DNA of 64,000 nucleotides from Streptomyces fagopyri (GCF_009498275.1 NZ_CP045643.1:1984001-2048000), one strand, 5' to 3'; counted from the stretch's first letter, positions 53,642-64,000 are shown. A program made the numbers and translations. Notes: generated by a model from the sequence alone, not told the origin.

Positions 53642-55741
53642 ATGAGCACGCAGCAGAGCAGCCAGACACCGGACCGTTCCCCCGACGGCCTCCAGTGGAC
53701 CGAACTCGACCGGCGTGCCGTCGACACCGCTCGTCTTCTGGCGGCGGACGCCGTGCAGGAGGTCGGGAACGGCCACCCCGGCACCGCCATGAGCCTGGCC
53801 CCGGCCGCATACACGATCTTTCAGAAGGTGATGCGGCACGACCCCGCCGACCCGGAGTGGACCGGCCGTGACCGCTTCGTCCTCTCCCCCGGTCACACCT
53901 CGCTGACCCTTTACACCCAGCTCTTCCTGTCCGGCTACGAACTGAGCCTCGACGACCTCAAGGCGTTCCGCACGCACGGCTCGAAGACGCCGGGCCATCC
54001 CGAGTACGGTCACACCGCGGGTGTCGAGACGACGACCGGTCCGCTCGGTCAGGGTGTCGCCAACGCCGTGGGCATGGCGATGGCCGCCCGCTACGAGCGC
54101 GGTCTGTTCGACCCCCGGGCCCCTCAGGGCGAGTCTCCCTTCGACCACACCATCTGGGCGATCGTCTCGGACGGCGACCTGGAGGAGGGCATCTCCGCCG
54201 AGGCCTCCTCGCTCGCGGGCCACCAGAGGCTCGGCAACCTCGTCTTCCTCTACGACGACAACCACATCTCCATCGAGGGCGACACCGCGACGGCCTTCTC
54301 CGAGGACGTCCTCGGGCGCTACGAGGCGTACGGCTGGCACGTGCAGCGGATCGAGCCCACCGCGGACGGGGACGTCGACGTCCACGCCCTGCACACGGCC
54401 CTGCGGGCGGCGCGGGACGAGACCGGGCGCCCCTCGATCATCGCGATGCGCACGATCATCGCCTGGCCGGCCCCGAACGCGCGGAACACCGAGGCGTCCC
54501 ACGGCTCCGCGCTCGGCGCCGACGAGATCGCCGCCACCAAGCGGCTGCTGGGCTTCGACCCCGAGCAGTCCTTCCAGGTCGACGCCGACGTGCTGGCGCA
54601 CGCGCGGACCGCCCTCGACCGGGGCGCCGAGGCGCACGCCGTCTGGGACAAGCGGATCGCGGAGTGGCGGGCCGCACAGCCCGAGCGCGCGAAGCTCTTC
54701 GACCGCGTCGTCGCCGGCCAGCTGCCCGAGGGCTGGGAGGCCGCGCTGCCGGTGTTCGAGCCCGGCACCTCCGTCGCGACCCGTGCCGCCTCGGGCAAGG
54801 TGCTGCAGGCGCTCGGTGGTGTGCTCCCCGAGCTGTGGGGCGGTTCGGCCGACCTGGCGGGCTCCAACAACACCACCATCGACAAGACCTCCTCCTTCCT
54901 GCCGGAGGGCAATCCGCTGCCGGAGGCCGACCCGTACGGCCGTACCGTCCACTTCGGTATCCGTGAGCACTCGATGGCCGCGGAGATGAACGGCATCGCG
55001 CTGCACGGCAACACCCGCATCTACGGCGGCACCTTCCTGGTCTTCTCCGACTACATGCGCAACGCCGTCCGGCTCTCCGCGCTGATGCAGCTCCCCGTCA
55101 CCTACGTCTGGACCCACGACTCGATCGGGCTCGGCGAGGACGGCCCCACCCACCAGCCGGTCGAGCACCTCGCCTCGCTGCGCGCCATCCCCGGTCTGAA
55201 CATCGTGCGCCCGGCCGACGCCAACGAGACGACGGTCGCCTGGGCCGAGATCCTCCGCCGGCACTCCACGAACCCGGCCCCGCACGGGCTGGCGCTGACC
55301 CGTCAGGGCGTGCCCACCTACGAGGTCAACTCCGAAGCTGCGAAGGGTGGTTACGTGCTGCGTGAGGCGTCCACCGGGACGCCGGACGTGGTGCTCGTGG
55401 CCACCGGCTCCGAGGTGCACCTCGCGGTGGAGGCGCGCGAGCTGCTGGAGGCCGAGGGGGTCGGCACCCGGGTGGTGTCGATGCCGTCCGTCGAGTGGTT
55501 CGAGGAGCAGCCCGCCGAGTACCGGCAGAGCGTGCTTCCGCCGTCCGTGAAGGCCCGCGTGGCGGTCGAGGCGGGCATCGGCCTGACCTGGTACCGGTAC
55601 GTCGGTGACCACGGACGCATTGTCTCGCTGGAGCACTTCGGTGCCTCCGCCGACGCCAGGACCCTGTTCGCCGAGTTCGGCTTCACCGCCGAGAACGTCG
55701 CCGCCGCCGCGCGGGAATCCCTCGCCGCCGCCCGCGGTTGA
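53642..55741 (+). CDS. tkt: Transketolase
   Basis: Thiamine-diphosphate enzyme of the non-oxidative pentose-phosphate pathway, 699 residues. Cofactor-binding sequence GDGDLEEG with downstream NHISIEGDT, catalytic-type [14 protein letters not shown], and the C-terminal transketolase signature [21 protein letters not shown] are complete. ATG 53642 follows GAGGA. It begins the six-gene operon tkt-tal-zwf-opcA-pgi-gnd and starts 20 bases before tal ends up coupled. Streptomyces commonly hold two such sets; this one resembles the second set. It acts in the cytosol. Confidence 0.95.
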   Translation: MSTQQSSQTPDRSPDGLQWTELDRRAVDTARLLAADAVQEVGNGHPGTAMSLAPAAYTIFQKVMRHDPADPEWTGRDRFVLSPGHTSLTLYTQLFLSGYELSLDDLKAFRTHGSKTPGHPEYGHTAGVETTTGPLGQGVANAVGMAMAARYERGLFDPRAPQGESPFDHTIWAIVSDGDLEEGISAEASSLAGHQRLGNLVFLYDDNHISIEGDTATAFSEDVLGRYEAYGWHVQRIEPTADGDVDVHALHTALRAARDETGRPSIIAMRTIIAWPAPNARNTEASHGSALGADEIAATKRLLGFDPEQSFQVDADVLAHARTALDRGAEAHAVWDKRIAEWRAAQPERAKLFDRVVAGQLPEGWEAALPVFEPGTSVATRAASGKVLQALGGVLPELWGGSADLAGSNNTTIDKTSSFLPEGNPLPEADPYGRTVHFGIREHSMAAEMNGIALHGNTRIYGGTFLVFSDYMRNAVRLSALMQLPVTYVWTHDSIGLGEDGPTHQPVEHLASLRAIPGLNIVRPADANETTVAWAEILRRHSTNPAPHGLALTRQGVPTYEVNSEAAKGGYVLREASTGTPDVVLVATGSEVHLAVEARELLEAEGVGTRVVSMPSVEWFEEQPAEYRQSVLPPSVKARVAVEAGIGLTWYRYVGDHGRIVSLEHFGASADARTLFAEFGFTAENVAAAARESLAAARG

Positions 55742-55760
55742 TCCGATCGCACCAAGGAAG

Positions 55761-56906
55761 ATGATCACTGTGACCGAAGCAGCCGCGACCGCGGTAATCC
55801 TGAAGCGCCTCTCCGACGAAGGCGTCTCCATCTGGCTCGACGACCTCTCCCGCAAGCGCATCGCGTCCGGCAACCTCGCCGAACTCGTCGCGACCAAGCA
55901 CGTGGTGGGCGTCACCACCAACCCCTCCATCTTCCAGGCCGCCATCGGCTCCGGAGCGGGCTACGAGGAGCAGCTGGCCGAGCTCGCCGTGCGCGGCGTG
56001 ACGGTCGACGAGGCCGTCCGGATGATGACCACGGCCGACGTCCGCGCCGCCGCCGACATCCTGCGCCCGGTGTACGACGCGACCGGCGGCCGTGACGGCC
56101 GGGTCTCGATCGAGGTCGACCCGCGCCTGGCCCACCACACCACCGCGACCGTCGCCGAGGCCAAGCAGCTGGCCTGGCTGGTGGACCGCCCGAACGTGAT
56201 GATCAAGATCCCGGCGACCGAGGCGGGTCTCCCGGCGATCACCGAGGTCGTCGGCCTCGGCATCAGCGTCAACGTCACCCTGATCTTCTCGCTGGAGCGC
56301 TACCGCGCGGTCATGGACGCCTACCTGGCCGGGCTGGAGAAGGCCCGGGAGGCCGGCGTCGACCTCGCCGGCGTCCACTCCGTCGCCTCCTTCTTCGTCT
56401 CCCGCGTCGACAGCGAGATCGACAAGCGGCTGGCGAAGGTCGGCACGGACGAGGCGCTGGCCCTCAAGGGCAGGGCGGCGCTGGCCAACGCGCGTCTCGC
56501 GTACGAGGCCTACGAGGACGTCTTCGGCGCGGCCCGCTGGACCGCCCTCGCCACGGCGGGCGCCAACAAGCAGCGCCCCCTGTGGGCCTCGACGGGCGTC
56601 AAGGACCCGGCGTACAAGGACACACTCTACGTCGACGAGCTGGTCGCGCCGGGCACGGTCAACACCATGCCGGAGGCGACGCTCGACGCCACCGCCGACC
56701 ACGGTGACATCCACGGTGACGCGGTGACCGGTGGCTACGCCCAGGCCCGCGCCGACCTCGCGGCCGTCGAGCGGCTCGGGATCTCGTACGACGAGGTCGT
56801 CAAGCAGCTGGAGGACGAGGGTGTCTCCAAGTTCGAGGCCGCGTGGGGCGATCTGCTCGACGCGGTGAAGGTCTCGCTGAACGGCAAGGGAGTCGAGGGG
56901 GAATGA
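55761..56906 (+). CDS. tal: Transaldolase
   Basis: Class I aldolase of 381 residues that transfers dihydroxyacetone units in the pentose-phosphate pathway. The signature [10 protein letters not shown] and the Schiff-base Lys in [12 protein letters not shown] are present. ATG 55761 is used; AAGGA lies two bases before it, so GTG 55770 with a better distance is a possible alternative. Its stop overlaps the zwf start as ATGA. The gap to tkt is 19 bases. It completes the non-oxidative branch with transketolase. Confidence 0.95.
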   Translation: MITVTEAAATAVILKRLSDEGVSIWLDDLSRKRIASGNLAELVATKHVVGVTTNPSIFQAAIGSGAGYEEQLAELAVRGVTVDEAVRMMTTADVRAAADILRPVYDATGGRDGRVSIEVDPRLAHHTTATVAEAKQLAWLVDRPNVMIKIPATEAGLPAITEVVGLGISVNVTLIFSLERYRAVMDAYLAGLEKAREAGVDLAGVHSVASFFVSRVDSEIDKRLAKVGTDEALALKGRAALANARLAYEAYEDVFGAARWTALATAGANKQRPLWASTGVKDPAYKDTLYVDELVAPGTVNTMPEATLDATADHGDIHGDAVTGGYAQARADLAAVERLGISYDEVVKQLEDEGVSKFEAAWGDLLDAVKVSLNGKGVEGE

Positions 56907-58576
56907 CCGAGAGTGAAGCGCTTCCCGACGGTGCCCCGCAGGATGCGGCCGCCGCGCCGCAGGGATCCGGTGACCAGGCCGTGGAACCGCGCGCTGTGAA
57001 GGCCGCGGCGGGGACCACGCCCGAGCACGGCCCGGCGGACCCGGAGGACCCCGACGACTGGGACAACCCGCTGCGCGACCCCCGCGACCGCCGTCTGCCG
57101 CGGATCGCGGGCCCCTCCGGTCTCGTCATCTTCGGTGTCACCGGCGACCTGTCCCGCAAGAAGCTGATGCCGGCCGTGTACGACCTCGCCAACCGGGGTC
57201 TGCTGCCGCCGGGTTTCTCGCTCCTCGGGTTCGCCCGGCGCGAGTGGGAGGACCAGGACTTCGCCCAGGTCGTCCACGACTCGGTGCGTGAGCACGCGCG
57301 GACGGAGTTCCGCGAGGAGGTCTGGCAGCAGCTCGCCGAGGGCATGCGGTTCATCCCGGGCGACTTCGACGACGACACCGCGTTCAAGCAGCTGCGCGAG
57401 GCCGTGCAGGAGCTGGACGCCTCCCGGGGCACCAGCGGCAACTACGCCTTCTACCTGTCGGTCCCGCCGAAGTTCTTCCCCAAGGTCGTCCAGCAGCTGA
57501 AGAAGCACGGGCTGGCGGACGCCCCGGAGGGGTCCTGGCGGCGCGCGATCATCGAAAAGCCGTTCGGCCACGACCTGGCCAGCGCGCGGGAGCTGAACGC
57601 GATCGTGCACGAGGTGTTCGACCCGGAGCAGGTGTTCCGCATCGACCACTACCTCGGTAAGGAGACCGTCCAGAACATCCTGGCGCTCCGCTTCGCCAAT
57701 CAGATGTACGAGCCGATCTGGAACCGGTCGTACGTCGACCACGTACAGATCACCATGGCCGAGGACATCGGCATCGGCGGCCGGGCCGGCTACTACGACG
57801 GCATCGGGTCGGCCCGTGACGTCATCCAGAACCATCTGCTCCAGCTGATGGCGCTGACCGCGATGGAGGAGCCCATCGCCTTCGACGTCGAGTCGCTCCT
57901 GACGGAGAAGCTGAAGGTCCTGAAGTCGGTCAGGCTCCCGGAGAACCTGGGCGAGCACACCGTGCGCGGGCAGTACGCGGCGGCCTGGCAGGGCGGCGAG
58001 CGGGTACGCGGTTATCTGCAGGAGGACGGCATCGACCCCGGGTCGACGACGGACACCTACGCGGCCGTCAAGGTGGAGATCGACAACCGCCGCTGGGCGG
58101 GCGTCCCCTTCTACCTGAGGACCGGCAAGCGTCTGGGCCGGCGGGTGACCGAGATCGCGGTGGTCTTCCAGCGTGCGCCCCACTCGCCCTTCGACTCGAC
58201 GGCCACCGAGGAACTGGGACAGAACGCGATCGTCATCCGTGTCCAGCCCGACGAGGGCATGACGGTCCGCTTCGGTTCGAAGGTGCCGGGTACCTCCATG
58301 GAGATCCGGGACGTCTCGATGGACTTCGCCTACGGCGAGTCGTTCACCGAGTCCAGCCCGGAGGCGTACGAACGGCTGATCCTGGATGTCCTGCTCGGCG
58401 ACGCCAATCTCTTCCCCCGTCATCAGGAGGTGGAAGAGTCCTGGAAGATCCTCGACCCCATCGAGGAGCACTGGGAGACGCACGGCAAGCCCGCGCAGTA
58501 CCCCTCGGGCAGCTGGGGTCCGAAGGAAGCCGACGAGATGCTCGCACGAGACGGACGGAGCTGGCGCAGGCCATGA
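56903..58576 (+). CDS. zwf: Glucose-6-phosphate dehydrogenase
   Basis: First enzyme of the oxidative pentose-phosphate pathway, 557 residues; usual length is about 505. NADP-binding motif [14 protein letters not shown], catalytic [13 protein letters not shown] and substrate segments IEKPFGHDL are complete. The N-terminus has about 55 extra residues rich in Ala, Pro, Glu and Asp before [19 protein letters not shown] 56903 overlaps the tal stop and is thus firmly supported, so the extension is probably made. OpcA, encoded next, is the usual partner needed for its assembly and control. Confidence 0.95.
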   Translation: MTESEALPDGAPQDAAAAPQGSGDQAVEPRAVKAAAGTTPEHGPADPEDPDDWDNPLRDPRDRRLPRIAGPSGLVIFGVTGDLSRKKLMPAVYDLANRGLLPPGFSLLGFARREWEDQDFAQVVHDSVREHARTEFREEVWQQLAEGMRFIPGDFDDDTAFKQLREAVQELDASRGTSGNYAFYLSVPPKFFPKVVQQLKKHGLADAPEGSWRRAIIEKPFGHDLASARELNAIVHEVFDPEQVFRIDHYLGKETVQNILALRFANQMYEPIWNRSYVDHVQITMAEDIGIGGRAGYYDGIGSARDVIQNHLLQLMALTAMEEPIAFDVESLLTEKLKVLKSVRLPENLGEHTVRGQYAAAWQGGERVRGYLQEDGIDPGSTTDTYAAVKVEIDNRRWAGVPFYLRTGKRLGRRVTEIAVVFQRAPHSPFDSTATEELGQNAIVIRVQPDEGMTVRFGSKVPGTSMEIRDVSMDFAYGESFTESSPEAYERLILDVLLGDANLFPRHQEVEESWKILDPIEEHWETHGKPAQYPSGSWGPKEADEMLARDGRSWRRP

Positions 58577-59508
58577 AGATCGACCTGACCGACACCACGG
58601 CAAGCAAGATCAACAAGGCGCTCGTGCAGGGGCGCCGGGCCATCGGCACCCCCGCCGTGGGCATGGTCCTGACGATGGTCATCGTCACGGACGAGGAGAA
58701 CGCCTACGACTCGATCAAGGCCGCCGAGGAGGCCTCGCGCGAGCACCCCTCGCGCACCCTGGTCGTCATCAAGCGGCACGCCCGCAGCCCGCGCGACCGC
58801 ACCAACTCGCACCTCGACGCCGAGATCCGGGTGGGCGCCGACGCCGGCACCGGTGAGACGGTCGTGCTGCGGACCTACGGCGAGGTGTCCGACCACGCCG
58901 ACTCCGTGGTACTGCCGCTGCTGCTGCCCGACGCGCCCGTCGTCGTCTGGTGGCCGGTGAACGCGCCCGCCGTGCCCGCCAAGGACCCGCTGGGCGCTCT
59001 CGCGCAGCGCCGCATCACCGACATGTACGCCGTCGAGGCCCCGCTCGCGGCCCTGGACGCCCGGGTCTCCTCCTACGCGCCGGGCGACACCGACCTGGCC
59101 TGGACACGGCTGACCCCGTGGCGTTCGATGCTGGCCGCCGCGCTCGACCAGGCCCGTACGAAGGTGACCTCGGCCGCCGTCGAGAGCGAGGCCGACAACC
59201 CGAGCGCCGAGCTGCTGGCGCGCTGGCTGGGCGCCCGGCTCGGCGTCCCGGTCGACCGCGTGGTCACCGCCGGTCCCGTGGTCACCGCCGTACGGCTCGG
59301 CACGGCGGGCGGGGAGATCGTCATCGACCGCCCCGAGGGCCCGCTCGCCACGCTGACGCTGCCCGGACAGCCCTCGCGCACCCTCGCCCTGAAGGTGCGC
59401 AGCACCTCCGAACTGATCGCCGAGGAACTGCGCCGCCTCGACGCCGACGAGATGTACGCCGTCGCCCTGCGGGGCGAGGGCACCAAGGAGACCGCCCGTC
59501 ATGCCTGA
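58573..59508 (+). CDS. opcA: Glucose-6-phosphate dehydrogenase assembly protein OpcA
   Basis: Protein of 311 residues that helps assemble and regulates glucose-6-phosphate dehydrogenase in actinobacteria and cyanobacteria. Family marks are [33 protein letters not shown] and [14 protein letters not shown] 58573 overlaps the zwf stop (ATGA), consistent with joint production in a fixed ratio. Its end overlaps the pgi start by eight bases. Confidence 0.95.
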   Translation: MKIDLTDTTASKINKALVQGRRAIGTPAVGMVLTMVIVTDEENAYDSIKAAEEASREHPSRTLVVIKRHARSPRDRTNSHLDAEIRVGADAGTGETVVLRTYGEVSDHADSVVLPLLLPDAPVVVWWPVNAPAVPAKDPLGALAQRRITDMYAVEAPLAALDARVSSYAPGDTDLAWTRLTPWRSMLAAALDQARTKVTSAAVESEADNPSAELLARWLGARLGVPVDRVVTAGPVVTAVRLGTAGGEIVIDRPEGPLATLTLPGQPSRTLALKVRSTSELIAEELRRLDADEMYAVALRGEGTKETARHA

Positions 59509-61150
59509 CTCCCCCAAGCTCACCCGGCGTCCGCAATGGGCGGCCCTGGAGGACCACCGCGCGGACGGCATGCTCCACACGCGGCTGCGTGAGCTGTTCG
59601 CCACGGACCCCGGCCGCGCCGAGCGCTATGTCGTGCGGGTCGGCGATCTGCGGATCGACTACTCCAAGCACCTGATCACGGACGAGACTCTCGCCCTGCT
59701 CCAGGAGCTTGCGGTGGCCACGGATGTGTTCGGGTTGCGGGACGCGATGTTCCGGGGTGAGAAGATCAATGTGACCGAGGACCGTGCGGTCCTGCACACG
59801 GTGTTGCGTGCGCCGCGGGACGCGGTGGTCGAGGTCGACGGGCAGAACGTGGTCCCGGGGGTGCACGCGGTCCTGGACCGGATGGCCGCTTTCGCCGAGC
59901 GGGTGCGGTCGGGCGAGTGGACCGGTCACACCGGCCGGCGGATCAAGAACGTGGTGAACATCGGGATCGGCGGTTCCGATCTGGGTCCCGCGATGGCGTA
60001 CGACGCGCTGCGGTCCTTCACCGACCGCGGTCTGACGGTGCGGTTCGTGTCGAACGTGGACGGCGCCGACCTCCACGAGGCCGTCCGTGACCTCGACCCG
60101 GCCGAGACCCTGTTCATCATCGCGTCGAAGACGTTCACCACCATCGAGACGATCACCAACGCCACCTCCGCGCGGACCTGGCTGCTGGCCGGTCTGAAGG
60201 CCGGCCCCGAGGCGGTCGCCCGGCACTTCGTGGCCCTGTCCACGAACGCCGGGAAGGTCGCCGACTTCGGCATCGACACCGACAACATGTTCGAGTTCTG
60301 GGACTGGGTCGGCGGACGCTACTCCTTCGACTCGGCGATCGGCCTGTCCCTGATGATCGCGATCGGCCCGGACCGGTTCCGGGAGATGCTGGACGGCTTC
60401 CACCTCGTCGACGAACACTTCCGCACCGCGCCCGCGGAAGCCAACGCGCCCCTGCTGCTGGGCCTGCTGGGCATCTGGTACGGCAACTTCCACGACGCGC
60501 AGTCCCACGCCGTGCTGCCCTACTCGCACTACCTCAGCAGGTTCACCGCCTATCTCCAGCAACTCGACATGGAGTCCAACGGCAAATCGGTGGACCGGCA
60601 GGGCCGGCCGGTGGACTGGCAGACCGGACCGGTGGTGTGGGGTACCCCCGGCACCAACGGACAGCACGCCTACTACCAGCTCATCCACCAGGGCACCAAG
60701 CTGATCCCGGCCGACTTCATCGGCTTCGCCAACCCCGTCGACGAACTCGAGACGGGCCTGGCCGCCCAGCACGACCTGCTGATGGCGAACTTCTTCGCAC
60801 AGACCCAGGCCCTGGCCTTCGGCAAGACACCCGACGAGGTCCGCGCCGAAGGCGTCCCCGAACACCTGGTCGCCCACAAGACGTTCCAGGGCAACCACCC
60901 CACCACCACGATCCTCGCCCGCGAACTGACCCCCTCCGTCCTGGGCCAGCTCATCGCCCTCTACGAACACAAAGTCTTCGTCCAGGGCGCCGTCTGGAAC
61001 ATCGACTCCTTCGACCAATGGGGCGTCGAACTCGGCAAGGTCCTCGCCAAACGCGTCGAACCCGCCCTCACCGAAGGCACCGACGTACCCGGCCTCGACC
61101 CCTCCACCGCCGCCCTCGTGGCCGCGTACCGCTCTCTCCGGAAGAAGTGA
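59501..61150 (+). CDS. pgi: Glucose-6-phosphate isomerase
   Basis: Cytosolic isomerase of glucose 6-phosphate and fructose 6-phosphate, 549 residues. Signatures: [36 protein letters not shown], the catalytic Glu region [19 protein letters not shown] and [17 protein letters not shown] 59501 overlaps opcA by eight bases. It channels fructose 6-phosphate back to glucose 6-phosphate, so the operon can run a full cycle. A shift toward a different third-base pattern appears near 60750-61120, where C is used even more often than elsewhere; this may reflect recombination between the two pgi copies usual in Streptomyces (speculative). Confidence 0.95.
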   Translation: MPDSPKLTRRPQWAALEDHRADGMLHTRLRELFATDPGRAERYVVRVGDLRIDYSKHLITDETLALLQELAVATDVFGLRDAMFRGEKINVTEDRAVLHTVLRAPRDAVVEVDGQNVVPGVHAVLDRMAAFAERVRSGEWTGHTGRRIKNVVNIGIGGSDLGPAMAYDALRSFTDRGLTVRFVSNVDGADLHEAVRDLDPAETLFIIASKTFTTIETITNATSARTWLLAGLKAGPEAVARHFVALSTNAGKVADFGIDTDNMFEFWDWVGGRYSFDSAIGLSLMIAIGPDRFREMLDGFHLVDEHFRTAPAEANAPLLLGLLGIWYGNFHDAQSHAVLPYSHYLSRFTAYLQQLDMESNGKSVDRQGRPVDWQTGPVVWGTPGTNGQHAYYQLIHQGTKLIPADFIGFANPVDELETGLAAQHDLLMANFFAQTQALAFGKTPDEVRAEGVPEHLVAHKTFQGNHPTTTILARELTPSVLGQLIALYEHKVFVQGAVWNIDSFDQWGVELGKVLAKRVEPALTEGTDVPGLDPSTAALVAAYRSLRKK

Positions 61151-61155
61151 ACGAC

Positions 61156-62043
61156 ATGACCGCGATGCAACTGGGGCTCGTCGGCCTCGGCAAGATGGGC
61201 GGCAACATGCGCGAGCGGATCCGCCGCGCAGGCCACACCGTCATCGGATACGACCGCAACCCGGAACTCGCCGATGTCCACAGCCTCGAAGAACTCGTCG
61301 GCGCGCTCGAAGCCCCCCGTGTGGTGTGGGTGATGGTGCCGGCCGGCGCCGCGACCCAGTCCACCGTCGACCAGCTCGGCGACCTGCTGGAGCCCGGCGA
61401 CACCGTCGTCGACGGCGGCAACTCCCGCTGGACCGACGACGAGAAGCACGCCGAAGAACTCGCCGCCAAGGGCATCGGCTTCGTCGACGCCGGCGTCTCC
61501 GGCGGCGTCTGGGGCCTGCAGAACGGCTACGCCCTCATGGTCGGCGGCGACACCGAGAACGTCGCCAGGGTCCAGCCCGTCTTCGACGCCCTCAAGCCCG
61601 AGGGCGACGCCGGCTTCGTCCACGCCGGCAAGGTCGGCGCCGGCCACTTCTCCAAGATGGTCCACAACGGCATCGAGTACGCCATGATGCAGGCCTACGC
61701 CGAGGGCTGGGAACTCCTGGAGAAGGTCCACTCCGTCACCGACGTCCGCGAGGTCTTCCGCTCCTGGCAGGAAGGCACCGTCATCCGGTCCTGGCTGCTC
61801 GACCTGGCCGTCAACGCCCTCGACGACGACGAGCACCTCGACAAACTCCGCGGCTACGCGGACGACTCCGGCGAAGGCCGCTGGACCGTCGAAGCCGCCA
61901 TCGACAACGCCGTACCCCTCCCCGCCATCACCGCGTCCCTCTTCGCCCGCTTCGCCTCCCGCCAGGACGACTCACCCCAGATGAAGATGATCGCCGCACT
62001 GCGCAACCAGTTCGGCGGCCACGCCGTCGAGTCCGCGGAGTAG
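61156..62043 (+). CDS. gnd: 6-phosphogluconate dehydrogenase (decarboxylating), short form
   Basis: Enzyme of 295 residues, the short NAD(P)-dependent actinobacterial type. It has LGLVGLGKMGGNMRERIRRAG for NAD(P), GDTVVDGGNSRWTDD, DAGVSGGVWGLQNGYALMVGG and the catalytic Lys region GHFSKMVHNGIEYAMMQ. ATG 61156 is used, five bases after the pgi stop; ATG 61165 is possible. It completes the oxidative branch, though no 6-phosphogluconolactonase gene is in the operon; that step would rely on another copy or on spontaneous hydrolysis. Confidence 0.94.
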   Translation: MTAMQLGLVGLGKMGGNMRERIRRAGHTVIGYDRNPELADVHSLEELVGALEAPRVVWVMVPAGAATQSTVDQLGDLLEPGDTVVDGGNSRWTDDEKHAEELAAKGIGFVDAGVSGGVWGLQNGYALMVGGDTENVARVQPVFDALKPEGDAGFVHAGKVGAGHFSKMVHNGIEYAMMQAYAEGWELLEKVHSVTDVREVFRSWQEGTVIRSWLLDLAVNALDDDEHLDKLRGYADDSGEGRWTVEAAIDNAVPLPAITASLFARFASRQDDSPQMKMIAALRNQFGGHAVESAE

Positions 62044-62051
62044 GCCGCGCC

Positions 62052-62663
62052 ATGGGCGACCTCATACTGGTCCGTCACGGCGAGACCGAGTGGACCCTGA
62101 CCGGCCGGCACACCAGTTGGACCGATCTGCCGCTCACCCGGCACGGCGAGGAACAGGCCAAGTCCCTCGCCCCGTTCTTCGCCGGGCAGTCCTTCGCGCA
62201 GGTGTTCACCAGCCCCCTCGACCGGGCGGTACGGACCGCGGAACTCGCGGGCCTGACGGGACTGGTGAGCGACCCCGACCTGCACGAATGGGACTACGGG
62301 AGCTACGAGGGGATCACCACCCGATCCATCCACCGCACCCGGCCCGACTGGGTCCTGTGGGAGGACGGGGTGCCGCCCGGTCCCGACGGGCACCCCGGCG
62401 AGTCGCCGCAGGAGGTGGGCGAACGCGCCGACCGGGTCCTGTCCCGCGTGGACGCGGCGCTCCAGAACCACCCCGGTGACGTGGTCCTGGTGGCCCACGC
62501 GCACTTCCTGCGGGTGCTGACGGCCCGTCGGCTCGGGCTCCCGGCGGACGCCGGACGGCTGTTCCAGCTCTCGACGGGCACCGTCAGCCGGCTGTCCACC
62601 GAACACGGACATCCGGTGATCGCCGAGTGGAACGCCACCGGAACTTCTGCGCCGGTCCGCTAG
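62052..62663 (+). CDS. Histidine phosphatase family protein
   Basis: Phosphoglycerate-mutase-like phosphatase of 203 residues. Catalytic motif LVRHGETEW, acid Glu in HEWDYGSYEG, and second His in VLVAHAHFLRVL are present. ATG 62052 lies eight bases after the gnd stop, with GGAG within the end of gnd. It may remove phosphate from sugar phosphates made by the operon; this is suggested by position. The stop at 62663 lies at the start of an inverted repeat, so a boundary is near. Confidence 0.92.
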   Translation: MGDLILVRHGETEWTLTGRHTSWTDLPLTRHGEEQAKSLAPFFAGQSFAQVFTSPLDRAVRTAELAGLTGLVSDPDLHEWDYGSYEGITTRSIHRTRPDWVLWEDGVPPGPDGHPGESPQEVGERADRVLSRVDAALQNHPGDVVLVAHAHFLRVLTARRLGLPADAGRLFQLSTGTVSRLSTEHGHPVIAEWNATGTSAPVR

Positions 62664-62684
62664 TTTCTACGTTGCTGTAGAAAC
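62663..62684. promoter_or_regulatory. Inverted repeat between phosphatase and terB-like genes
   Basis: GTTTCTAC (62663-62670) and GTAGAAAC (62677-62684) are perfect 8-base arms with a 6-base spacer. It is AT-rich for this genome and starts at the phosphatase stop. An operator for the terB-like gene is the simplest reading. Confidence 0.5.
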
Positions 62685-62695
62685 CGAGGAGGTCT

Positions 62696-62719
62696 CCGGT
62701 CCGCCCACGGGCGGACCGG
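62696..62719. terminator. Hairpin in the leader of the terB-like gene
   Basis: CCGGTCCGCCC (62696-62706) and GGGCGGACCGG (62709-62719) are perfect 11-base arms. It may end the pentose-phosphate transcript, or fold in the leader of the next gene, whose GGAG is at 62735. Confidence 0.55.
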
Positions 62720-62744
62720 GCCTCTCCCGACGTATGGAGTTCTC

Positions 62745-63200
62745 ATGGCCCTGTGGGACCGCGTCAAGGAGTCCGCGTCGACGATGCAGACCCAGCTCGT
62801 GGCGAAGAAGAACGATCTCAAGAGCGGTGCCTTCCGCGACGCGAGCATGGCCATGTGCGCGCTCGTCGCCGCGGCGGACGGGTCGGTCGATCCGTCCGAG
62901 CGGCAGCGCGTCGCCCAGCTCATCGCCACGAACGAGGTGTTGCAGAACTTCGACGCCGACGACCTGCGCCGCCGCTTCGACGACAACCTGAACAAGCTGA
63001 CCGCCGACTTCGCCTTCGGCAAGGTCAGCGTCCTCCAGGAGGTCGCCAAGGCGAAGAAGAAGCCCGCCGAGGCTCGTGCCGTCATCCAGATCGGCATCGT
63101 GATCGGCGGCGCCGACGGCGACTTCGACAAGACCGAGCAGGCCGTGGTGCGGGAGGCGTGCTTCGCGCTCGACCTGCCGCCGCACGAGTTCGACCTGTAG
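62745..63200 (+). CDS. TerB-family tellurite resistance protein
   Basis: Protein of 151 residues with the TerB fold: an acidic helical bundle with repeated AADGSVDPSERQRVAQLI and GADGDFDKTEQAVVREAC, metal-binding-like acidic loops seen in both halves. ATG 62745 follows GGAG at 62735-62738. TerB proteins are part of calcium-linked stress systems with TerC and TerD, but none of these is adjacent, so this is a lone copy. The hairpin and the inverted repeat upstream suggest its own control. Confidence 0.88.
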   Translation: MALWDRVKESASTMQTQLVAKKNDLKSGAFRDASMAMCALVAAADGSVDPSERQRVAQLIATNEVLQNFDADDLRRRFDDNLNKLTADFAFGKVSVLQEVAKAKKKPAEARAVIQIGIVIGGADGDFDKTEQAVVREACFALDLPPHEFDL

Positions 63201-63256
63201 TTCCCCGCCGGTCCCCGGCCGCGTCGCCCACGGCGGCCCGGGGCGTGTGAAGTGGC

Positions 63257-64000
63257 TCAGGCGCCGCGCGACGACCGCTTGCGCCACTTCACGAACTCCT
63301 TCTCCGGATCGCCGGTGCAGGACCAGGGCGAGCGGCTGGCGCGCGGCCCGACCATCCGGAAGAGCGGACCCGCCAGGTCCGGGAGGCCGGCGTAACAGGC
63401 GGCGTGCGCAAGGTAGTTGAAGTGACGCACCTCCTCGGGAGCGGGTGGCTCCTCGGAGCGTGCGGTGAGCCAGCGCTGCCAGCTCCGCCGCACGTCGCCG
63501 ACGGCTTCGTCGTGGTCCCAGTGCCGGTCGAACCCGGCGGGCGTGTCCCGCCGGCCGTTCGCCTCCTCCGAGGCGGCGCGGTACTCCTCCACCCGTGCGA
63601 CCTGCAGGAGGACCGGCAGCGCCGAGCCCGCCGGGGCGACACCCGCCGCGTCCCGGGCGAAGTCGTACATGAGGCCGTGCGACCCGTGCCAGCGCGCCGA
63701 GTAGTAGCGCAGCACCTGGAGGTGCCCCTCCACGCTGTACGGATCGCGGGCGTGCAACTCGTCCCACCAGCGCCCGAGTTCCTGACGGCGGACCCCGGCG
63801 GGATAGAGCCGGGCGACGGAGATGAGGCAGATCCAGGGTGTGGGGTCGTCCGGGTAGGCCTCGGCGCCCTGGAGGCAGGCCATCACCGCCTGGTCGACGC
63901 GACGGCGTTCCACCGGGGCACCCCCGCCCGCCGCGCCGGCGAGGTGGAACGCCCTGGCGACCTCGGTCGCGGCCCGCAGTACCAGGGCGTCGCCGCCGCG
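63257..64000 (-). CDS. Conserved hypothetical protein, truncated by the window edge
   Basis: The reading frame ends with TGA at 63257-63259 and stays open to base 64000, so the gene starts beyond the window. GTG 63913 could be read as a start, but the codons before it (DALVLRAATEVARAFHLAG) look coding. The visible 247 residues are soluble and helical with many Trp and Arg, for example RRQELGRWWDELHARDPYSVEGHLQVLRYYSARW. I do not recognise the family; tetratricopeptide-like helix pairs are possible. Confidence 0.7.
   Translation of the reverse strand, partial: RGGDALVLRAATEVARAFHLAGAAGGGAPVERRRVDQAVMACLQGAEAYPDDPTPWICLISVARLYPAGVRRQELGRWWDELHARDPYSVEGHLQVLRYYSARWHGSHGLMYDFARDAAGVAPAGSALPVLLQVARVEEYRAASEEANGRRDTPAGFDRHWDHDEAVGDVRRSWQRWLTARSEEPPAPEEVRHFNYLAHAACYAGLPDLAGPLFRMVGPRASRSPWSCTGDPEKEFVKWRKRSSRGA

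Noticed and set aside
60637..62043. 468-residue version of 6-phosphogluconate dehydrogenase
   Set aside because: The extra N-terminal part overlaps pgi in another frame; the NAD-binding motif starts right after ATG 61156.

Overview
The window is high-GC DNA (third codon positions almost all G or C, frequent GTG starts, many 4-base ATGA/GTGA start-stop overlaps, Tat-type and lipoprotein signals, DasR- and CebR-like operators). All of this points to a Streptomyces chromosome. There are no rRNA or tRNA genes, no insertion sequences and no CRISPR array. The right half (PPTase, phosphoesterase, ATP-grasp, then transketolase to 6-phosphogluconate dehydrogenase) resembles, from memory, the second pentose-phosphate region of S. 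coelicolor, with sugar-use genes lying between the two parts.

Layout. 0.2-7.3 kb: an aldo/keto reductase, then a Rieske oxygenase, a 60-residue protein and a ferredoxin-type reductase, followed by a complete taurine/nitrate-type ABC importer; a supply-and-oxidise module for a small organic acid, amine or sulfonate is likely. 7.3-15.6 kb (minus strand): a LacI regulator and an operon of sugar-binding lipoprotein, two permeases, GH13 alpha-glucosidase and a secreted GH87 enzyme. GH87 enzymes cut alpha-1,3-glucan or mycodextran, so the five genes form a self-contained alpha-glucan locus. 15.6-22.9 kb: hydroxyproline catabolism, with GntR/FCD regulator, proline racemase-type epimerase, DHDPS-type deaminase, a three-part FAD/2Fe-2S dehydrogenase and a divergent Xaa-Pro aminopeptidase. 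Three of its promoter regions share an ATGTCAC motif.

23.0-27.8 kb: an orphan MmyB-type ligand-binding protein diverges from a coupled four-gene set: XRE regulator, ImmA/IrrE-like metallopeptidase, seven-helix MAB_1171c-type membrane protein and FAD monooxygenase. This is the least understood and perhaps most interesting module. 28.2-33.1 kb: alpha/beta hydrolase, a small conserved-looking protein, Sfp-type PPTase with a repeat-derived insertion, metallophosphoesterase and ATP-grasp protein. 33.4-35.1 kb: secreted GH18 chitinase behind a DasR-like site.

35.2-47.7 kb: a divergent sugar regulon. On the minus strand are DeoR regulator, GH4 and GH38; on the plus strand are PfkB kinase, a CUT1 ABC importer and GH2 beta-galactosidase. 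47.7-51 kb is a decayed stretch: a fused remnant of a Tat-secreted protein, an IclR regulator whose start lies in a 24-bp minisatellite, and a frameshifted L,D-transpeptidase. 51-53.5 kb: GH16 beta-glucanase under a large dyad, and an AraC regulator. 53.6-62.0 kb: tkt-tal-zwf-opcA-pgi-gnd, then a histidine phosphatase, a TerB-like protein and a gene cut by the right edge.

A recurring theme is short tandem arrays (9, 12, 15 and 24 bp, plus larger duplications). Several lie inside genes and keep frame, suggesting recent slippage-driven change in this strain.
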